The translations under genes and the position numbers were made by a program. The notes under the pieces were generated by a model. The model worked only from the letters and a program-made list of their open reading frames with translations, did not search any database and was not told where the DNA came from. Source: Williamsia sp. (GTDB lineage Bacteria > Bacteroidota > Bacteroidia > Chitinophagales > Chitinophagaceae). Taken from it: a stretch of DNA of 64,000 bases. The stretch lies in contig JADCRZ010000007.1 of NCBI GenBank assembly GCA_015069695.1, positions 1-64,000 on the forward strand, read 5' to 3'. The number at the start of each line of letters is the position of its first letter. Within the stretch, counting starts at the first letter, position 1. Shown one piece after another: positions 10,314 through 18,817 of this stretch.

Positions 10314-11240
10314 ATGATCAGCAGAAGAAATATTCGTGTGAAGGTGATGCAGACGCTCTACAGCATAGAAACAGGTGAACTTGATACCAAAACGGAACAG
10401 GGGGTCAAGATGCTCCAGCGGCATTTTGACCAGAGCCGGCAGCTCTTTGTATACCTTCTTTATTTCCTGTCTGAAGTGGCCCGCTATGCCGAAAAAATGG
10501 CGGTGCTGCGCGCATCCAAACACCTCCCTACGGAAGAAGACCTGCATGTAAACATCAAGCTGGCAGGCAACGAGGTGATCTGGAAACTGATGGAAGACCC
10601 TTCCTACCAGAAAGCGCTCAAGGACGACAAACCGCACCTGCAAACTGACAAAGAGCTGATCAAAAAGATGTATCTCCAGCTGGTTGCCACTCCTGAATAC
10701 ACGGCTTATATTGGCGAGCAAAGCAGGGGCAAAAAAGAAGAAAAAGACATTCTGGTCTTTATCTTTCAGCATATCCTTCTTCCTGATGAAGCTTTTACCT
10801 ACCATATTGAAGAGCTGTTTACCAACTGGGATGACGACTGTGAAATGATCGATACGCTGGTAACCGGGTACCTGCAAAAACCAAATGGGTTCAACTTCCA
10901 GGAAATGCTCGGGAAAGAAAAATGGGAGTATGGCAGAAAGCTCCTGGAAACCGTGTTGGACAAAAAAGACATAACCATGGGCCTGATCCAGCCCAAGCTG
11001 ACCAACTGGGATGCGGAGCGCATTGCCACTCTCGACATGATCCTGATGCAGATGGGCGTTTGCGAATTCCTGTATTTTGAAACCATTCCCCCCAAGGTTA
11101 CCATCAACGAATACATCGACCTGGCCAAGGAATACAGCACGCCGCAAAGCGGACAATTCGTCAACGGCATCCTCGACAGCATTCACAAAGACATGCTAAA
11201 AAATGGAACACTCAACAAAGTAAGTTTCCGGAAACCATGA
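10314..11240 (+). CDS. nusB: Transcription antitermination factor NusB, long Bacteroidota form
   Basis: 308 residues, about twice the proteobacterial length but normal for Bacteroidota. It starts MISRRNIRVKVMQTLYSIE. The conserved NusB fold is in the C-terminal half, where LTNWDAERIATLDMILMQMGVCEFLY and PPKVTINEYIDLAKEYSTPQSGQFVNGILD are diagnostic. It acts in ribosomal RNA antitermination with NusA, NusE and NusG. Followed 39 bp later by a DUF1573 lipoprotein gene and then yajC, probably as one transcript. Confidence 0.95.
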   Translation: MISRRNIRVKVMQTLYSIETGELDTKTEQGVKMLQRHFDQSRQLFVYLLYFLSEVARYAEKMAVLRASKHLPTEEDLHVNIKLAGNEVIWKLMEDPSYQKALKDDKPHLQTDKELIKKMYLQLVATPEYTAYIGEQSRGKKEEKDILVFIFQHILLPDEAFTYHIEELFTNWDDDCEMIDTLVTGYLQKPNGFNFQEMLGKEKWEYGRKLLETVLDKKDITMGLIQPKLTNWDAERIATLDMILMQMGVCEFLYFETIPPKVTINEYIDLAKEYSTPQSGQFVNGILDSIHKDMLKNGTLNKVSFRKP

Positions 11241-11279
11241 GAAAATAGGCCAATGCGTACATTTGCAACAAATATTGTT

Positions 11280-11732
11280 ATGCGCCTTTATATTATCCTG
11301 CTTTTCCTGGGAACGACAATTCTTACCTCCTGCCAGCAATCCGGCGCAGCCGGGGACGGCAAAAAAGAAGGAACGCTTACCGGAGCAGGAAACAATGCTG
11401 CAAAGGGTCCGCTTACCACCATTGCGTGGAAAGAAAAAACAATCAATTACGGCAAGATCAAGGAAGGGGAAAAGCTCAATGTAGAGTTTAAATTTACAAA
11501 CACCGGCAAGCAGCCGCTTGTGATCAGCCGGGTTGAACCCAGCTGCGGCTGCACCGTAGCGGAAATTCCCAAAGAACCGATCCAACCTGGCAAAGAAGGC
11601 AGCATACACGGCTCGTTCGACAGCAACGGCCGCTCCCGTACCCAGCACAAAACCCTGTTGGTTTACTCCAATGCAGAAGGCGTGCAACCCTCCGAACTCA
11701 GCTTTGAGGTAGAGGTAGAACCAAAGAACTAA
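11280..11732 (+). CDS. DUF1573 lipoprotein
   Basis: 150 residues from the ATG at 11280, giving a signal peptide ending in the lipobox LTSCQQ; an in-frame ATG nine codons upstream is less likely. The DUF1573 immunoglobulin-like domain covers about residues 45-150 (INYGKIKEGEKLNVEFKFTNTG, VISRVEPSCGCTVAEIPKEPIQPG). Envelope-located in most Bacteroidota, often near yajC as here; function unproven. The CGC pair in PSCGCT is a conserved family feature. Confidence 0.9.
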   Translation: MRLYIILLFLGTTILTSCQQSGAAGDGKKEGTLTGAGNNAAKGPLTTIAWKEKTINYGKIKEGEKLNVEFKFTNTGKQPLVISRVEPSCGCTVAEIPKEPIQPGKEGSIHGSFDSNGRSRTQHKTLLVYSNAEGVQPSELSFEVEVEPKN

Positions 11733-11758
11733 TTATTTATTTAAAACAGCAACAGCAC

Positions 11759-12088
11759 ATGTACACTCACTTGTTCTTACAAGCCCCCGCCAACAACAAC
11801 AGCATGTTGTTTATCATGGGTGCGATGATACTTGTTTTTTATTTTTTTATGATCCGTCCGCAGGCGAAGAAAGCCAAAGACGCCAAGAAGTTCCAGGAAA
11901 ACCTGCAGAAAGGTGACCGCATCGTTACCATTGCCGGTATTCATGGCACGGTAAACAAGGTAAACGAAGACGGAACCATTTCACTTGAGATCAATCCCGG
12001 CAGCTACCTGAAAATAGAAAAAAGCGCGATCTCCATCGAATGGAGCCAACAAGCCAACAAAGCCCTGGCAGGAACAGAGAAGAAGTAA
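11759..12088 (+). CDS. yajC: Preprotein translocase accessory subunit YajC
   Basis: 109 residues with one N-terminal membrane helix (MLFIMGAMILVFYFFMIRPQ) immediately followed by the family signature RPQAKKAKDAKKFQENLQKGDRIVT and a small cytoplasmic domain (GIHGTVNKVNEDGTISLEI). YajC associates with SecDF and the SecYEG translocon. It lies 26 bp downstream of the DUF1573 gene and is followed by a small hairpin. Confidence 0.96.
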   Translation: MYTHLFLQAPANNNSMLFIMGAMILVFYFFMIRPQAKKAKDAKKFQENLQKGDRIVTIAGIHGTVNKVNEDGTISLEINPGSYLKIEKSAISIEWSQQANKALAGTEKK

Positions 12089-12121
12089 GAAAACTCCTGA
12101 TAAAATCTTCATAGAGCATTG

Positions 12122-12147
12122 GCCGCCCACGAGGCGGCTTTCTGCTT
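12122..12147 (+). terminator. Short GC-rich hairpin after yajC
   Basis: Arms GCCGCC (12122-12127) and GGCGGC (12133-12138) with a 5-nt loop, followed by a T-rich stretch (TTTCTGCTTT). Probable Rho-independent terminator of the nusB-yajC transcript; the stem is short. Confidence 0.5.
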
Positions 12148-12172
12148 TAATGCTGAAATTGTATATTTGGAT

Positions 12173-13420
12173 ATGTTTCGCCTGCTCAACATCATCGCCA
12201 CCAGCCTCAGAATGGCATTGGAAGAATTCAGGGCCAATAAGCTCCGGACCTTTCTCTCCCTGTTTGGCATCACCATCGGTATTTTTTGCATTATCGGCGT
12301 GCTGGCAACTGTCAACAGCCTTAAACACAATGTAGAAAATGACCTGAATGCGCTTGGTACAAATTCCGTGTATATAGACAAGTGGCAGTACGCTTCCAAA
12401 GGGGAAAACCAGTGGTGGAAGCTGATGAAACGGCCGCAGGTAACTTCCCTGGAAATGAAGCAGCTGAAACTGAAAGTACCCAGTGCGGAGAACATGGCTT
12501 TCAAAATCCAAACAAGCAACAGCATCGAATACCAGGACAACCTCCTGCGCGACATCAATTACCTGGGTATTTCAGAAGAATTCCCGCAGATCCAGAAAGT
12601 GGAAGTGGGCGTTGGCCGGCTTTTTCAGGCGTCCGATTACGATCATGCTGCCAACAATGTTGTACTGGGCTATGCAGTGGCCGAACAGCTGTTCGACAAA
12701 CCGGAGAATGCTGTCGGCAAAATGGTTAAGCTCAAAGACCGCAACGCCAATGTGATTGGATTGATCAAAAAACAGGGGCAGAACATGATCAATATATGGG
12801 ATTTTGACAATGCGATCCTGATGCCGGCCTCTTACCTGAAAACCATGGTGCTGGAGAAAAATGCCAGTCCGGTCATTATTGTAAAAGGCAAAGACGGTGT
12901 GCCCGTGGAAGAATTAAAAGATGAGCTGACAGCTGCCATGCGTTCTATCCGCAAGCTCAAACCCATGGAAGAAGACAATTATTCGCTGAACGACATCGAG
13001 CCGATGAAGGAAATCACAAACAGCATCTTCAGCGGCATCAACCAGGGAGGCTGGGCCATTGCGGCACTTTCGCTGCTGGTTGGCATGTTTGGCGTGGCCA
13101 ACATTATGTTTGTAACCGTACGGGAACGAACCGGTCAGATCGGGCTGAAAAAAGCCATTGGTGCCCGCCGTTCTACGATCCTGATGGAATTCCTGATGGA
13201 ATCAGCTTTCCTGTGCATCATGGGAGGCGCCATCGGATTGCTCCTGGTCTTTATCTTAACACAAATATTTTCTCACCTGCTCAATTTTCCCATCTTTATC
13301 TCTGTTGGTATTATGGGCGTTGCCGTATCTATTTGCATTGTGATCGGTATTCTCGCCGGCATTATCCCGGCATCGATGGCAGCCCGCATGGATCCTGTAG
13401 TGGCCATCCGTTCCAATTGA
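12173..13420 (+). CDS. MacB/FtsX-type ABC transporter permease
   Basis: 415 residues from the ATG at 12173 (MFRLLNIIATSLRMALEEFRANKLRTFLSLFGITIGI). The first membrane helix lies at about 30-50, followed by a MacB periplasmic core domain (about 55-260) and three C-terminal helices (about 290-310, 340-365, 375-400), with the FtsX signature GLKKAIGARRSTILMEFL between them. It needs a separate ATPase subunit, which is not adjacent here. Such permeases act in mechanotransmission or efflux rather than classical import. Its stop TGA overlaps an ATG that lies upstream of the TsaD start. Confidence 0.9.
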   Translation: MFRLLNIIATSLRMALEEFRANKLRTFLSLFGITIGIFCIIGVLATVNSLKHNVENDLNALGTNSVYIDKWQYASKGENQWWKLMKRPQVTSLEMKQLKLKVPSAENMAFKIQTSNSIEYQDNLLRDINYLGISEEFPQIQKVEVGVGRLFQASDYDHAANNVVLGYAVAEQLFDKPENAVGKMVKLKDRNANVIGLIKKQGQNMINIWDFDNAILMPASYLKTMVLEKNASPVIIVKGKDGVPVEELKDELTAAMRSIRKLKPMEEDNYSLNDIEPMKEITNSIFSGINQGGWAIAALSLLVGMFGVANIMFVTVRERTGQIGLKKAIGARRSTILMEFLMESAFLCIMGGAIGLLLVFILTQIFSHLLNFPIFISVGIMGVAVSICIVIGILAGIIPASMAARMDPVVAIRSN

Positions 13421-13458
13421 TGGAGGGGTTTATCAAAAAGCGCAGAACAAAATCTTTC

Positions 13459-14469
13459 ATGCCTGACAATTCTGAGCCTGTAACTATTTTAGCCATTGAA
13501 TCATCCTGTGATGATACGGCTGCTGCTGTTTGCCGGGACGGTGAAATGCTTTCGAACCTGGTTGCCGGCCAACAGGTTCACCTGAAATGGGGCGGTGTAG
13601 TACCGGAACTTGCCAGCAGGGCCCATATGCAGCACATGGTGCCTGTTGTAGATACCGCGTTAAAAGAAGCCGGTATCGGTTTGCCGGAAATAGACGCTAT
13701 TGCTTTTACCCGTTCGCCAGGCCTGATCGGATCGCTGCTGGTAGGCGCTGAATTTGCCAAATCACTGGCTTATGCGCTTGGTAAACCGCTGGTGGCTGTA
13801 GATCATATGCAGGCCCATGTGCTGGCCAACCTGATCGGTACACCCCGGCCCACCTTTCCTTTTCTTTGTCTTACGGTAAGTGGCGGACATACCCAGATCG
13901 TGGTTTGTCATTCGCCTGATCAACTTGAAGTGATCGGCAAAACAGGCGATGATGCAGCCGGGGAAGCTTTCGACAAAACAGCCAAGATACTGGGGCTCCC
14001 CTACCCTGGCGGACCGCTGATAGACCGGCATGGCAAACAGGGCAACGGGGAACGCTTCTTATTTCCCGAGCCGCAGATCCCTGGTCTGGATTTTAGCTTC
14101 AGCGGGTTAAAGACAGCCATCCTTTATTTTATTCAAAGGGAAACGGCCGCCAATCCCCATTTTGTAGCGGAGAATCTGGCCGACATCTGTGCCTCCGTAC
14201 AGCACCGGATTGTAACCATCCTGCTCAACAAATTAAAAAAGGCGGCTGTGCAAACAGGCATCAAAGAAGTATGCATTGCAGGCGGCGTTTCGGCCAATAG
14301 CCACTTGCGTACCGAGCTCACCCGTTTGGGAGAAGCGCTTGGATGGAATACTTATATCCCTGATTTTTCTTATTGTACAGACAATGCGGCGATGATCGCG
14401 ATTGCAGGTTATTACAAATACCTGGAACAAGATTTTAGTCCGCTTTCAGTCGTTCCTTCTGCGCGTTGA
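13459..14469 (+). CDS. tsaD: tRNA threonylcarbamoyladenosine transferase TsaD
   Basis: 336 residues from the ATG at 13459 (MPDNSEPVTILAIESSCDDTAAAV); an ATG at 13420, overlapping the previous stop, would add 13 residues. ASKHA-fold motifs are in place: IESSCDDT, the metal-binding HMQAH (about residue 116), SGGHTQIV and GGVSAN. It transfers the threonylcarbamoyl group to A37 of ANN-decoding tRNAs with TsaB and TsaE. trmN6, another tRNA modification gene, follows 2 bp after the stop. Confidence 0.97.
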   Translation: MPDNSEPVTILAIESSCDDTAAAVCRDGEMLSNLVAGQQVHLKWGGVVPELASRAHMQHMVPVVDTALKEAGIGLPEIDAIAFTRSPGLIGSLLVGAEFAKSLAYALGKPLVAVDHMQAHVLANLIGTPRPTFPFLCLTVSGGHTQIVVCHSPDQLEVIGKTGDDAAGEAFDKTAKILGLPYPGGPLIDRHGKQGNGERFLFPEPQIPGLDFSFSGLKTAILYFIQRETAANPHFVAENLADICASVQHRIVTILLNKLKKAAVQTGIKEVCIAGGVSANSHLRTELTRLGEALGWNTYIPDFSYCTDNAAMIAIAGYYKYLEQDFSPLSVVPSAR

Positions 14470-14471
14470 CG

Positions 14472-15194
14472 ATGAAAAATCCCTTTTTTCAGTTTAAGCA
14501 GTTCAGCGTGCAACAAGACCGGTGTGCGATGAAGGTGAGTACCGACAGCTGTTTGTTCGGGGCGTGGGTAGCCGAAAAGATGCAACAGTTAAAGCCGGAC
14601 TGCCGGCGCATCCTGGACATTGGCACCGGTACCGGGTTGCTTTCTCTTATGCTGGCGCAGAAAACGGCCGCACAGATAAATGCTGTTGAAATAGATCCGG
14701 CGGCCGCACAGCAGGCAACAGAAAATGGATTGGCCTCTCCCTGGAAACAGCGGATCCATGTGCAGCAGACAGACATCAAGGAGTATGCACCGCAGCACCT
14801 GTACGACCTGATCATTTCCAATCCACCATTTTACGAGAAGAGTCTTCTATCACCTGATGCAGCTACGAACCAGGCCAGGCACAGCAGCGACCTGACACTC
14901 GAACAACTCATACAGGCAGCAAGCAACCTCCTTGCAGAAGAGGGCCATTTTGCCGTTTTGCTTCCATACAACAGAATGGATGATTTCCTGGAAACGGCCG
15001 CCAACAAAGGTTTCAGTCCAATGAATAGCTTGCTTGTAAGCCATTCCACACAGCATGCTTTTTCGCGGACTTGCGTTTTGCTCAACCGCATTGCCGGTAG
15101 TGAAAAGCAACCGGAAGAACTTTATATAAAAGAAGGAAACCAGTACACAGGCAGGTTCTGCGGGTTGTTGAAGGATTATTACTTGTATCTGTAA
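14472..15194 (+). CDS. trmN6: tRNA1(Val) (adenine(37)-N6)-methyltransferase
   Basis: 240 residues from ATG 14472. SAM-binding motif I is ILDIGTGTGLLSLML (about residues 45-59), and the catalytic NPPF motif of N6-adenine methylases appears in LIISNPPFYEKSL (about 114-126). The N-terminus FFQFKQFSVQQDRCAMKVSTDSCLFGAW is typical of the YfiC/TrmN6 group. Cytosolic tRNA modification, cotranscribed with tsaD. Confidence 0.93.
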   Translation: MKNPFFQFKQFSVQQDRCAMKVSTDSCLFGAWVAEKMQQLKPDCRRILDIGTGTGLLSLMLAQKTAAQINAVEIDPAAAQQATENGLASPWKQRIHVQQTDIKEYAPQHLYDLIISNPPFYEKSLLSPDAATNQARHSSDLTLEQLIQAASNLLAEEGHFAVLLPYNRMDDFLETAANKGFSPMNSLLVSHSTQHAFSRTCVLLNRIAGSEKQPEELYIKEGNQYTGRFCGLLKDYYLYL

Positions 15195-15199
15195 AACAG

Positions 15200-16399
15200 C
15201 TATCTTCCAGCTGCATAATCCTGCAGATAGCTGAAATGCGGTGTGAGTTTACCCTGTCGGGCGATCGTGGCGCGTTCTATAATGGCGGAAGATCCGCTTA
15301 CCAGGTCGGGCAGGACCCATTTTATTAATTGCTCGCCAAAATAGCGCGACGCATCTTTGGGCAGTTCATTGGGCAGGTTGCTGACCGCCATCAGGTCTAC
15401 ACCAGCAGGCTGGTAAGGAAGAGTCTGGGTTCTGGTGATGGGGTCGATTCCGTACACCGGTTCCTGCAGGGTGCCATCGCCTAAGTTGCAGGGGATAGAA
15501 CCGTTGTAATCATCCGTTACGTCAGCAATCACCCGGATGCGAAAACGGGCGTCTGCCATGTCTTCCCAGGTAAAGAGGCGGGGAATGTCTCTATCCCAGT
15601 AAACGCCGTTCAGGAGGATGTCTGTTTGCTGTGTATAAGGTTGAAAAAGCGAACCGTAATCTGCCGGAGCTGCATGGAACTCTTCTCGGTTGTACTTGCC
15701 AGTTAGCTTGTGTTTGTAGAGGCCGGTGCTTTTGAGATGGACGTATACCGCATAGCTGAACTCACGCACTAGATACTCTTCCGGCTCTACTTCAATTACT
15801 CCCATGAGGTTCATGATCTCCAGGATGCCGCTGGCAACCCTGCCCGAGCCTGTTACGGCAATCTTTACGGGCGGCAGCCGCAATCCGAAATACGTATGCA
15901 TCAGCTGCCGCAGATCACTCGATTCATGAACCCTGTTGAGTTGGTACAAACGGCTTCTGTTTCCATAGGCCATCATGCCGTTGTGTGCGCCTACCAAGCC
16001 GGCAAAAAATCCAAAGCCGATGATGCGTTGGCCGTCTTCGTGTTCAAGGCATTCATAATCGATCAGGGTGATCCCTTTTTGAAGAACGGTTTGTAACAGG
16101 CGCTGGTTATGGGGTTGTTTTTTCTTGGTATGAGAAAAGAACAGGTAAGTTTTATTTGGCAGCAGCTGTTCAGGCGGCACTTCTTTGATGCCCAGGAGGA
16201 GGTCACATTCCTGCATGTCTTCCAGTACTTCCACGCCGGCTGCGCGGTATTCCCGGTCGGTGAAGCAGCGGCCCGGCGCGCTCTGCACTACGACCTTCAG
16301 GTGGGGCATGGCGCGGTGGATCCACCTGCATTGTGCAGGTATCAATGCAACCCGGTTATCAGCCGGCACCTTGTCTTCTCTGATCAGGCCAATTTTCAT
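15200..16399 (-). CDS. Saccharopine-dehydrogenase-like oxidoreductase (AlaDH/PNT N-terminal domain)
   Basis: 399 residues. The N-terminal domain (MKIGLIREDKVPADNRVALIP, LLGIKEVP, TYLFFSHTKKKQPHN, LIDYECLEHEDGQRIIGFGFFAG) has the lysine-ketoglutarate reductase style of the alanine dehydrogenase/transhydrogenase superfamily. A Rossmann nucleotide site follows (KIAVTGSGRVASGILEIMN, about residues 178-196). Most likely an NAD(P)-dependent saccharopine or lysine-pathway dehydrogenase; the exact substrate is not certain. It is convergent with trmN6 (5 bp between stops) and divergent from hscB. Confidence 0.8.
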   Translation of the reverse strand: MKIGLIREDKVPADNRVALIPAQCRWIHRAMPHLKVVVQSAPGRCFTDREYRAAGVEVLEDMQECDLLLGIKEVPPEQLLPNKTYLFFSHTKKKQPHNQRLLQTVLQKGITLIDYECLEHEDGQRIIGFGFFAGLVGAHNGMMAYGNRSRLYQLNRVHESSDLRQLMHTYFGLRLPPVKIAVTGSGRVASGILEIMNLMGVIEVEPEEYLVREFSYAVYVHLKSTGLYKHKLTGKYNREEFHAAPADYGSLFQPYTQQTDILLNGVYWDRDIPRLFTWEDMADARFRIRVIADVTDDYNGSIPCNLGDGTLQEPVYGIDPITRTQTLPYQPAGVDLMAVSNLPNELPKDASRYFGEQLIKWVLPDLVSGSSAIIERATIARQGKLTPHFSYLQDYAAGR

Positions 16400-16493
16400 G
16401 CAATCATTGATTTCTACGCTACCTTTGCTGCAAAGATTGTATAAAAAGGGCAGAGCAGAAAACCGTTGCCAGCCAAAACAGATGACCCAAACG

Positions 16494-17030
16494 ATGAATT
16501 ATTTTGAATTATACGACATACCGGTTTCTTTTCGCATAGACCAGGCCCTGCTGAAAAAGAAGTTCTATCTCCTCAGCAGGCAATACCATCCTGATTTTCA
16601 TACGCATCTCAGCGAGCCCGAGCAGGCAGCGATCCTGGAAAAATCATCCCAGGTAAACAAAGCTTACAAGATACTGAGCGATGAAGATGAAACCATCCGC
16701 TATGTATTGCAGGTAAAAAATCTGCTGGAGGAAGAAGGGAAGTACCAGCTTGATCCGGGCTTTTTGATGGAAGTGATGGACATCAACGAAGAGCTCATGG
16801 AATTGGAGCTGGACGAAAGCGGAGAGCAGCTGATGGATGTAGAGCACAAAGCAAATCATTTACTGTTAAAAACCTACGAAGATGTGGCAGCGTTGCTGGA
16901 AACTTATCAGGAAGGTGTTACTACCGAAGAAGAACTGTTGCAGGTAAAAGATTTTTATTACAAGAAAAAATACCTGCAGCGCATTTTGGACAAGATCAGG
17001 GGAATCCGTAATATTGCCTCCCCCAATTAA
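16494..17030 (+). CDS. hscB: Fe-S cluster assembly co-chaperone HscB
   Basis: 178 residues from ATG 16494 (MNYFELYDIPVSFRID); an ATG at 16482 would add four residues. The J-domain covers about 1-70 with the obligatory HPD (RQYHPDFH), and the C-terminal three-helix domain that binds IscU follows (LQVKNLLEEEGKYQLDPGFLMEVMDINEEL). It stimulates HscA in iron-sulfur cluster transfer. A tRNA-Leu gene starts 20 bp after its stop. Confidence 0.94.
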   Translation: MNYFELYDIPVSFRIDQALLKKKFYLLSRQYHPDFHTHLSEPEQAAILEKSSQVNKAYKILSDEDETIRYVLQVKNLLEEEGKYQLDPGFLMEVMDINEELMELELDESGEQLMDVEHKANHLLLKTYEDVAALLETYQEGVTTEEELLQVKDFYYKKKYLQRILDKIRGIRNIASPN

Positions 17031-17050
17031 AGCTCCTCGCATCAGATCAA

Positions 17051-17134
17051 GCCCGGGTGGCGGAATTGGTAGACGCAGCAGACTCAAAATCTGCCGCCCG
17101 CAAGGGTGTATCGGTTCGACTCCGATCCTGGGCA
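17051..17134 (+). tRNA. tRNA-Leu (anticodon CAA)
   Basis: An 84-nt class II tRNA. The acceptor stem pairs 17051-17057 with 17127-17133 (one G-U), with discriminator A at 17134. The anticodon stem GCAGA/TCTGC encloses the loop CTCAAAA, giving CAA. A long variable arm (CGCCCGCAAGGGTG region) and the GGTTCGACTCC T-arm are clear. CCA is not encoded. Its 3' end marks the left boundary of the conjugative element. Confidence 0.97.
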
Positions 17135-17152
17135 CTTGATTTTCAGTGAGAT

Positions 17153-17181
17153 AAAAAGGCCTACGTTAGTGGGCCTTTTTT
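17153..17181 (+). terminator. Terminator after tRNA-Leu
   Basis: Arms AAAAAGGCC (17153-17161) and GGCCTTTTT (17172-17180) with a 10-nt loop, followed by T-rich sequence. It ends the hscB/tRNA transcript. Confidence 0.85.
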
Positions 17182-17203
17182 ATTTGCAAACAATTTGCAA
17201 ACA
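17182..17203. repeat. Tandem 11-bp direct repeat near the ICE left end
   Basis: Two head-to-tail copies of ATTTGCAAACA (17182-17192, 17193-17203), each containing the palindrome TTTGCAAA. The position between the tRNA terminator and the first ICE gene suggests recombinase or excisionase binding sites, or the attachment-site edge. The rest of 17204-17343 shows no gene. Confidence 0.5.
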
Positions 17204-17343
17204 AAACACCGAATGCTTTACCAGAATTGATTTTCTGTTTGTTTGTAGTGAGAAAGAACGAATGTGACTGTAAGATACGAAAATACTGGCCTTAAAGGTT
17301 GATTTAAGCTGATTTTTAATGTCATCAGTTCCTGTGCACTGAT

Positions 17344-17369
17344 AAAAAAAGCCTGAATTTCTTCAGGCT
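17344..17369 (-). terminator. Terminator of the leftward ICE operon
   Basis: Arms AGCCTGAA (17350-17357) and TTCAGGCT (17362-17369) with a 4-nt loop, followed on the minus strand by seven T. It stands 14 bp past the last leftward ICE gene. Confidence 0.85.
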
Positions 17370-17383
17370 CTCACTAATTCCGC

Positions 17384-17707
17384 TCATGCGATTTCTTGCC
17401 TAAGATGGTGCAGTTTGGAACCTACTCCGCACTGCCGCATCTTCTTCTCCTTGATGTAGTCGAGTACCTCCTTTTTATCAAAATAGATCCGGCCGCCTTG
17501 CTTGTGGGAAGGCAGCCCTCGTTTCATCCAATCAGTTAGAGTGACCAAAGAAACCCGTAAAAACTTGGCTATCTCCTTCCTATTAAACAGATTTTGTTCG
17601 TCGTCTGCTTTCGTTTGGGCGGTTGCATGTTCTGCCAGATATTCCCGCACGGCTTCCTTAACCCATCTTTTGATGTCCGTTTCGGTTGGTATAAAAAGCG
17701 TCTCCAT
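17384..17707 (-). CDS. Helix-turn-helix DNA-binding protein (excisionase/HTH_17-like)
   Basis: 107 residues. The N-terminal helix (about 8-30) is followed by a MerR-like winged helix (about 42-92: FNRKEIAKFLRVSLVTLTDWMKRGLPSHKQGGRIYFDKKEVLDYI). This pattern is that of excisionase-type HTH_17 proteins encoded at the ends of Bacteroidota ICEs. Lying next to the tRNA, it may act as a recombination directionality factor or as a regulator. Last gene of the leftward operon; 6 bp separate it from the gene upstream. Confidence 0.85.
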   Translation of the reverse strand: METLFIPTETDIKRWVKEAVREYLAEHATAQTKADDEQNLFNRKEIAKFLRVSLVTLTDWMKRGLPSHKQGGRIYFDKKEVLDYIKEKKMRQCGVGSKLHHLRQEIA

Positions 17708-17713
17708 AGAATT

Positions 17714-18004
17714 TTACTGGATGGACTTTAAGTAAATGATGCTTTGCGTGAACGAGTTTGACGACGGCAAATATTTAATGTATCCGTAGTCTTGCAGGTT
17801 ATTCAAGCATTTGTTATAAGTTTTTCGGGCGCTGATTTTAGCCGTTCTCATCACAACATCCCGATCAATGGGAAATGGATTTCTACCGCCCAATAAGTTC
17901 CACTGTTGCATCAAAGCCATATACAGGCTGATGTGCGTTGAACTGATGCGAAGGTCCTCCGCAACGGCGCCATAAAACCCTGTGAGGGGCGGAAACAATT
18001 CCAT
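17714..18004 (-). CDS. Small winged-helix-like ICE protein
   Basis: 96 residues. The central part (TGFYGAVAEDLRISSTHISLYMALMQQW, then VVMRTAKISARKTYNKCLNNLQDYGYIKYLPS) looks like a winged helix with a recognition helix around residues 50-66, similar to RepA/RepL-style or ICE regulatory proteins. I cannot name a characterised family. It sits 11 bp downstream of the next accessory gene in one operon, so a role in element control or replication is plausible. Confidence 0.65.
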   Translation of the reverse strand: MELFPPLTGFYGAVAEDLRISSTHISLYMALMQQWNLLGGRNPFPIDRDVVMRTAKISARKTYNKCLNNLQDYGYIKYLPSSNSFTQSIIYLKSIQ

Positions 18005-18015
18005 AACTTATAGTT

Positions 18016-18786
18016 TTACTTTGAACGGTTTGCTTTGTTGCCGGTTCTTGGTCTGCCAGCCCTTCTTTTTCGGAGCAAGCCCGAACCTGATTGCGCTTCG
18101 TCTGTCGGCGCTTCATTGCTCCGGCCGGCCTCACCTGATCGCTTTCTATTGGCAAGCATTTCTTTTTCCAACTTTCTGTTCAGCAAAAAGCGATAGGCTT
18201 CATCAATTGAGATTAAGTTTTGTGCGTTTTGAGGATAAAACCGCTGACTGACTTCCGATTTGTCTCTTATTGTCGCAAGATTTACTGTCAAATGCAAGTG
18301 CGTAAGATTAGACCAATACTTGTGTTTCAGCCGTGCGGCAACCTGTTTGCCTTCTTCGGTTCCTTCCAGGCTGGTCAAGTGTGTTATGACCTTTTGCACT
18401 TGAGCTTCTTTTTCCCACGTTTTTTTATCATCCAGAACAATGGGTTTGTTTTCATCCAGATCAAAAGCGGTTTTCCAATCAATGCCTTTCATTTCCTTCT
18501 CTAAATCAAGGATGGACATGTCATTTAATGCACCGTCTTGCATTTGTGTTTCACCTGTAAGTATAACATCATAATAACGCAATACGTACTCAAAGCCGCT
18601 TTCAAGTTTTTGAAAAAAGAGTTGTAGGCTGATGGTATCGGTACCCTTATTCAGCGTTCTTTCCAACACAAATTTTTCCGGCAGAAAGCTGATACGCTTA
18701 ACCAAAGCCGACGTTGCGCTTTCCAAGCCAATGGCATCGAGTTGTTTGACAAGTGCCGCAATGTTCTCAATGTTCATGTCCCTCAA
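18016..18786 (-). CDS. Conserved-type ICE accessory protein of unknown function
   Basis: 256 residues, soluble, without a signal peptide. The first 200 residues are mixed helix/strand with no motif I recognise (FLPEKFVLERTLNKGTDTIS, YVLRYYDVILTGE). The last 45 are basic and low complexity and end in LLRKRRAGRPRTGNKANRSK, an AT-hook-like GRPR stretch suggesting nucleic-acid contact or a secretion tail. It lies between TraN/accessory genes and the small DNA-binding genes in the same leftward operon. Confidence 0.65.
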   Translation of the reverse strand: MRDMNIENIAALVKQLDAIGLESATSALVKRISFLPEKFVLERTLNKGTDTISLQLFFQKLESGFEYVLRYYDVILTGETQMQDGALNDMSILDLEKEMKGIDWKTAFDLDENKPIVLDDKKTWEKEAQVQKVITHLTSLEGTEEGKQVAARLKHKYWSNLTHLHLTVNLATIRDKSEVSQRFYPQNAQNLISIDEAYRFLLNRKLEKEMLANRKRSGEAGRSNEAPTDEAQSGSGLLRKRRAGRPRTGNKANRSK

Positions 18787-18817
18787 TTTTTCAAGCTGTA
18801 ATTGCTGCGTTAGGCTG

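Noticed and set aside
10224-11186. A 320-codon frame antisense to nusB
   Set aside because: NusB is recognisable over its full length on the plus strand; the opposite frame has no family features.
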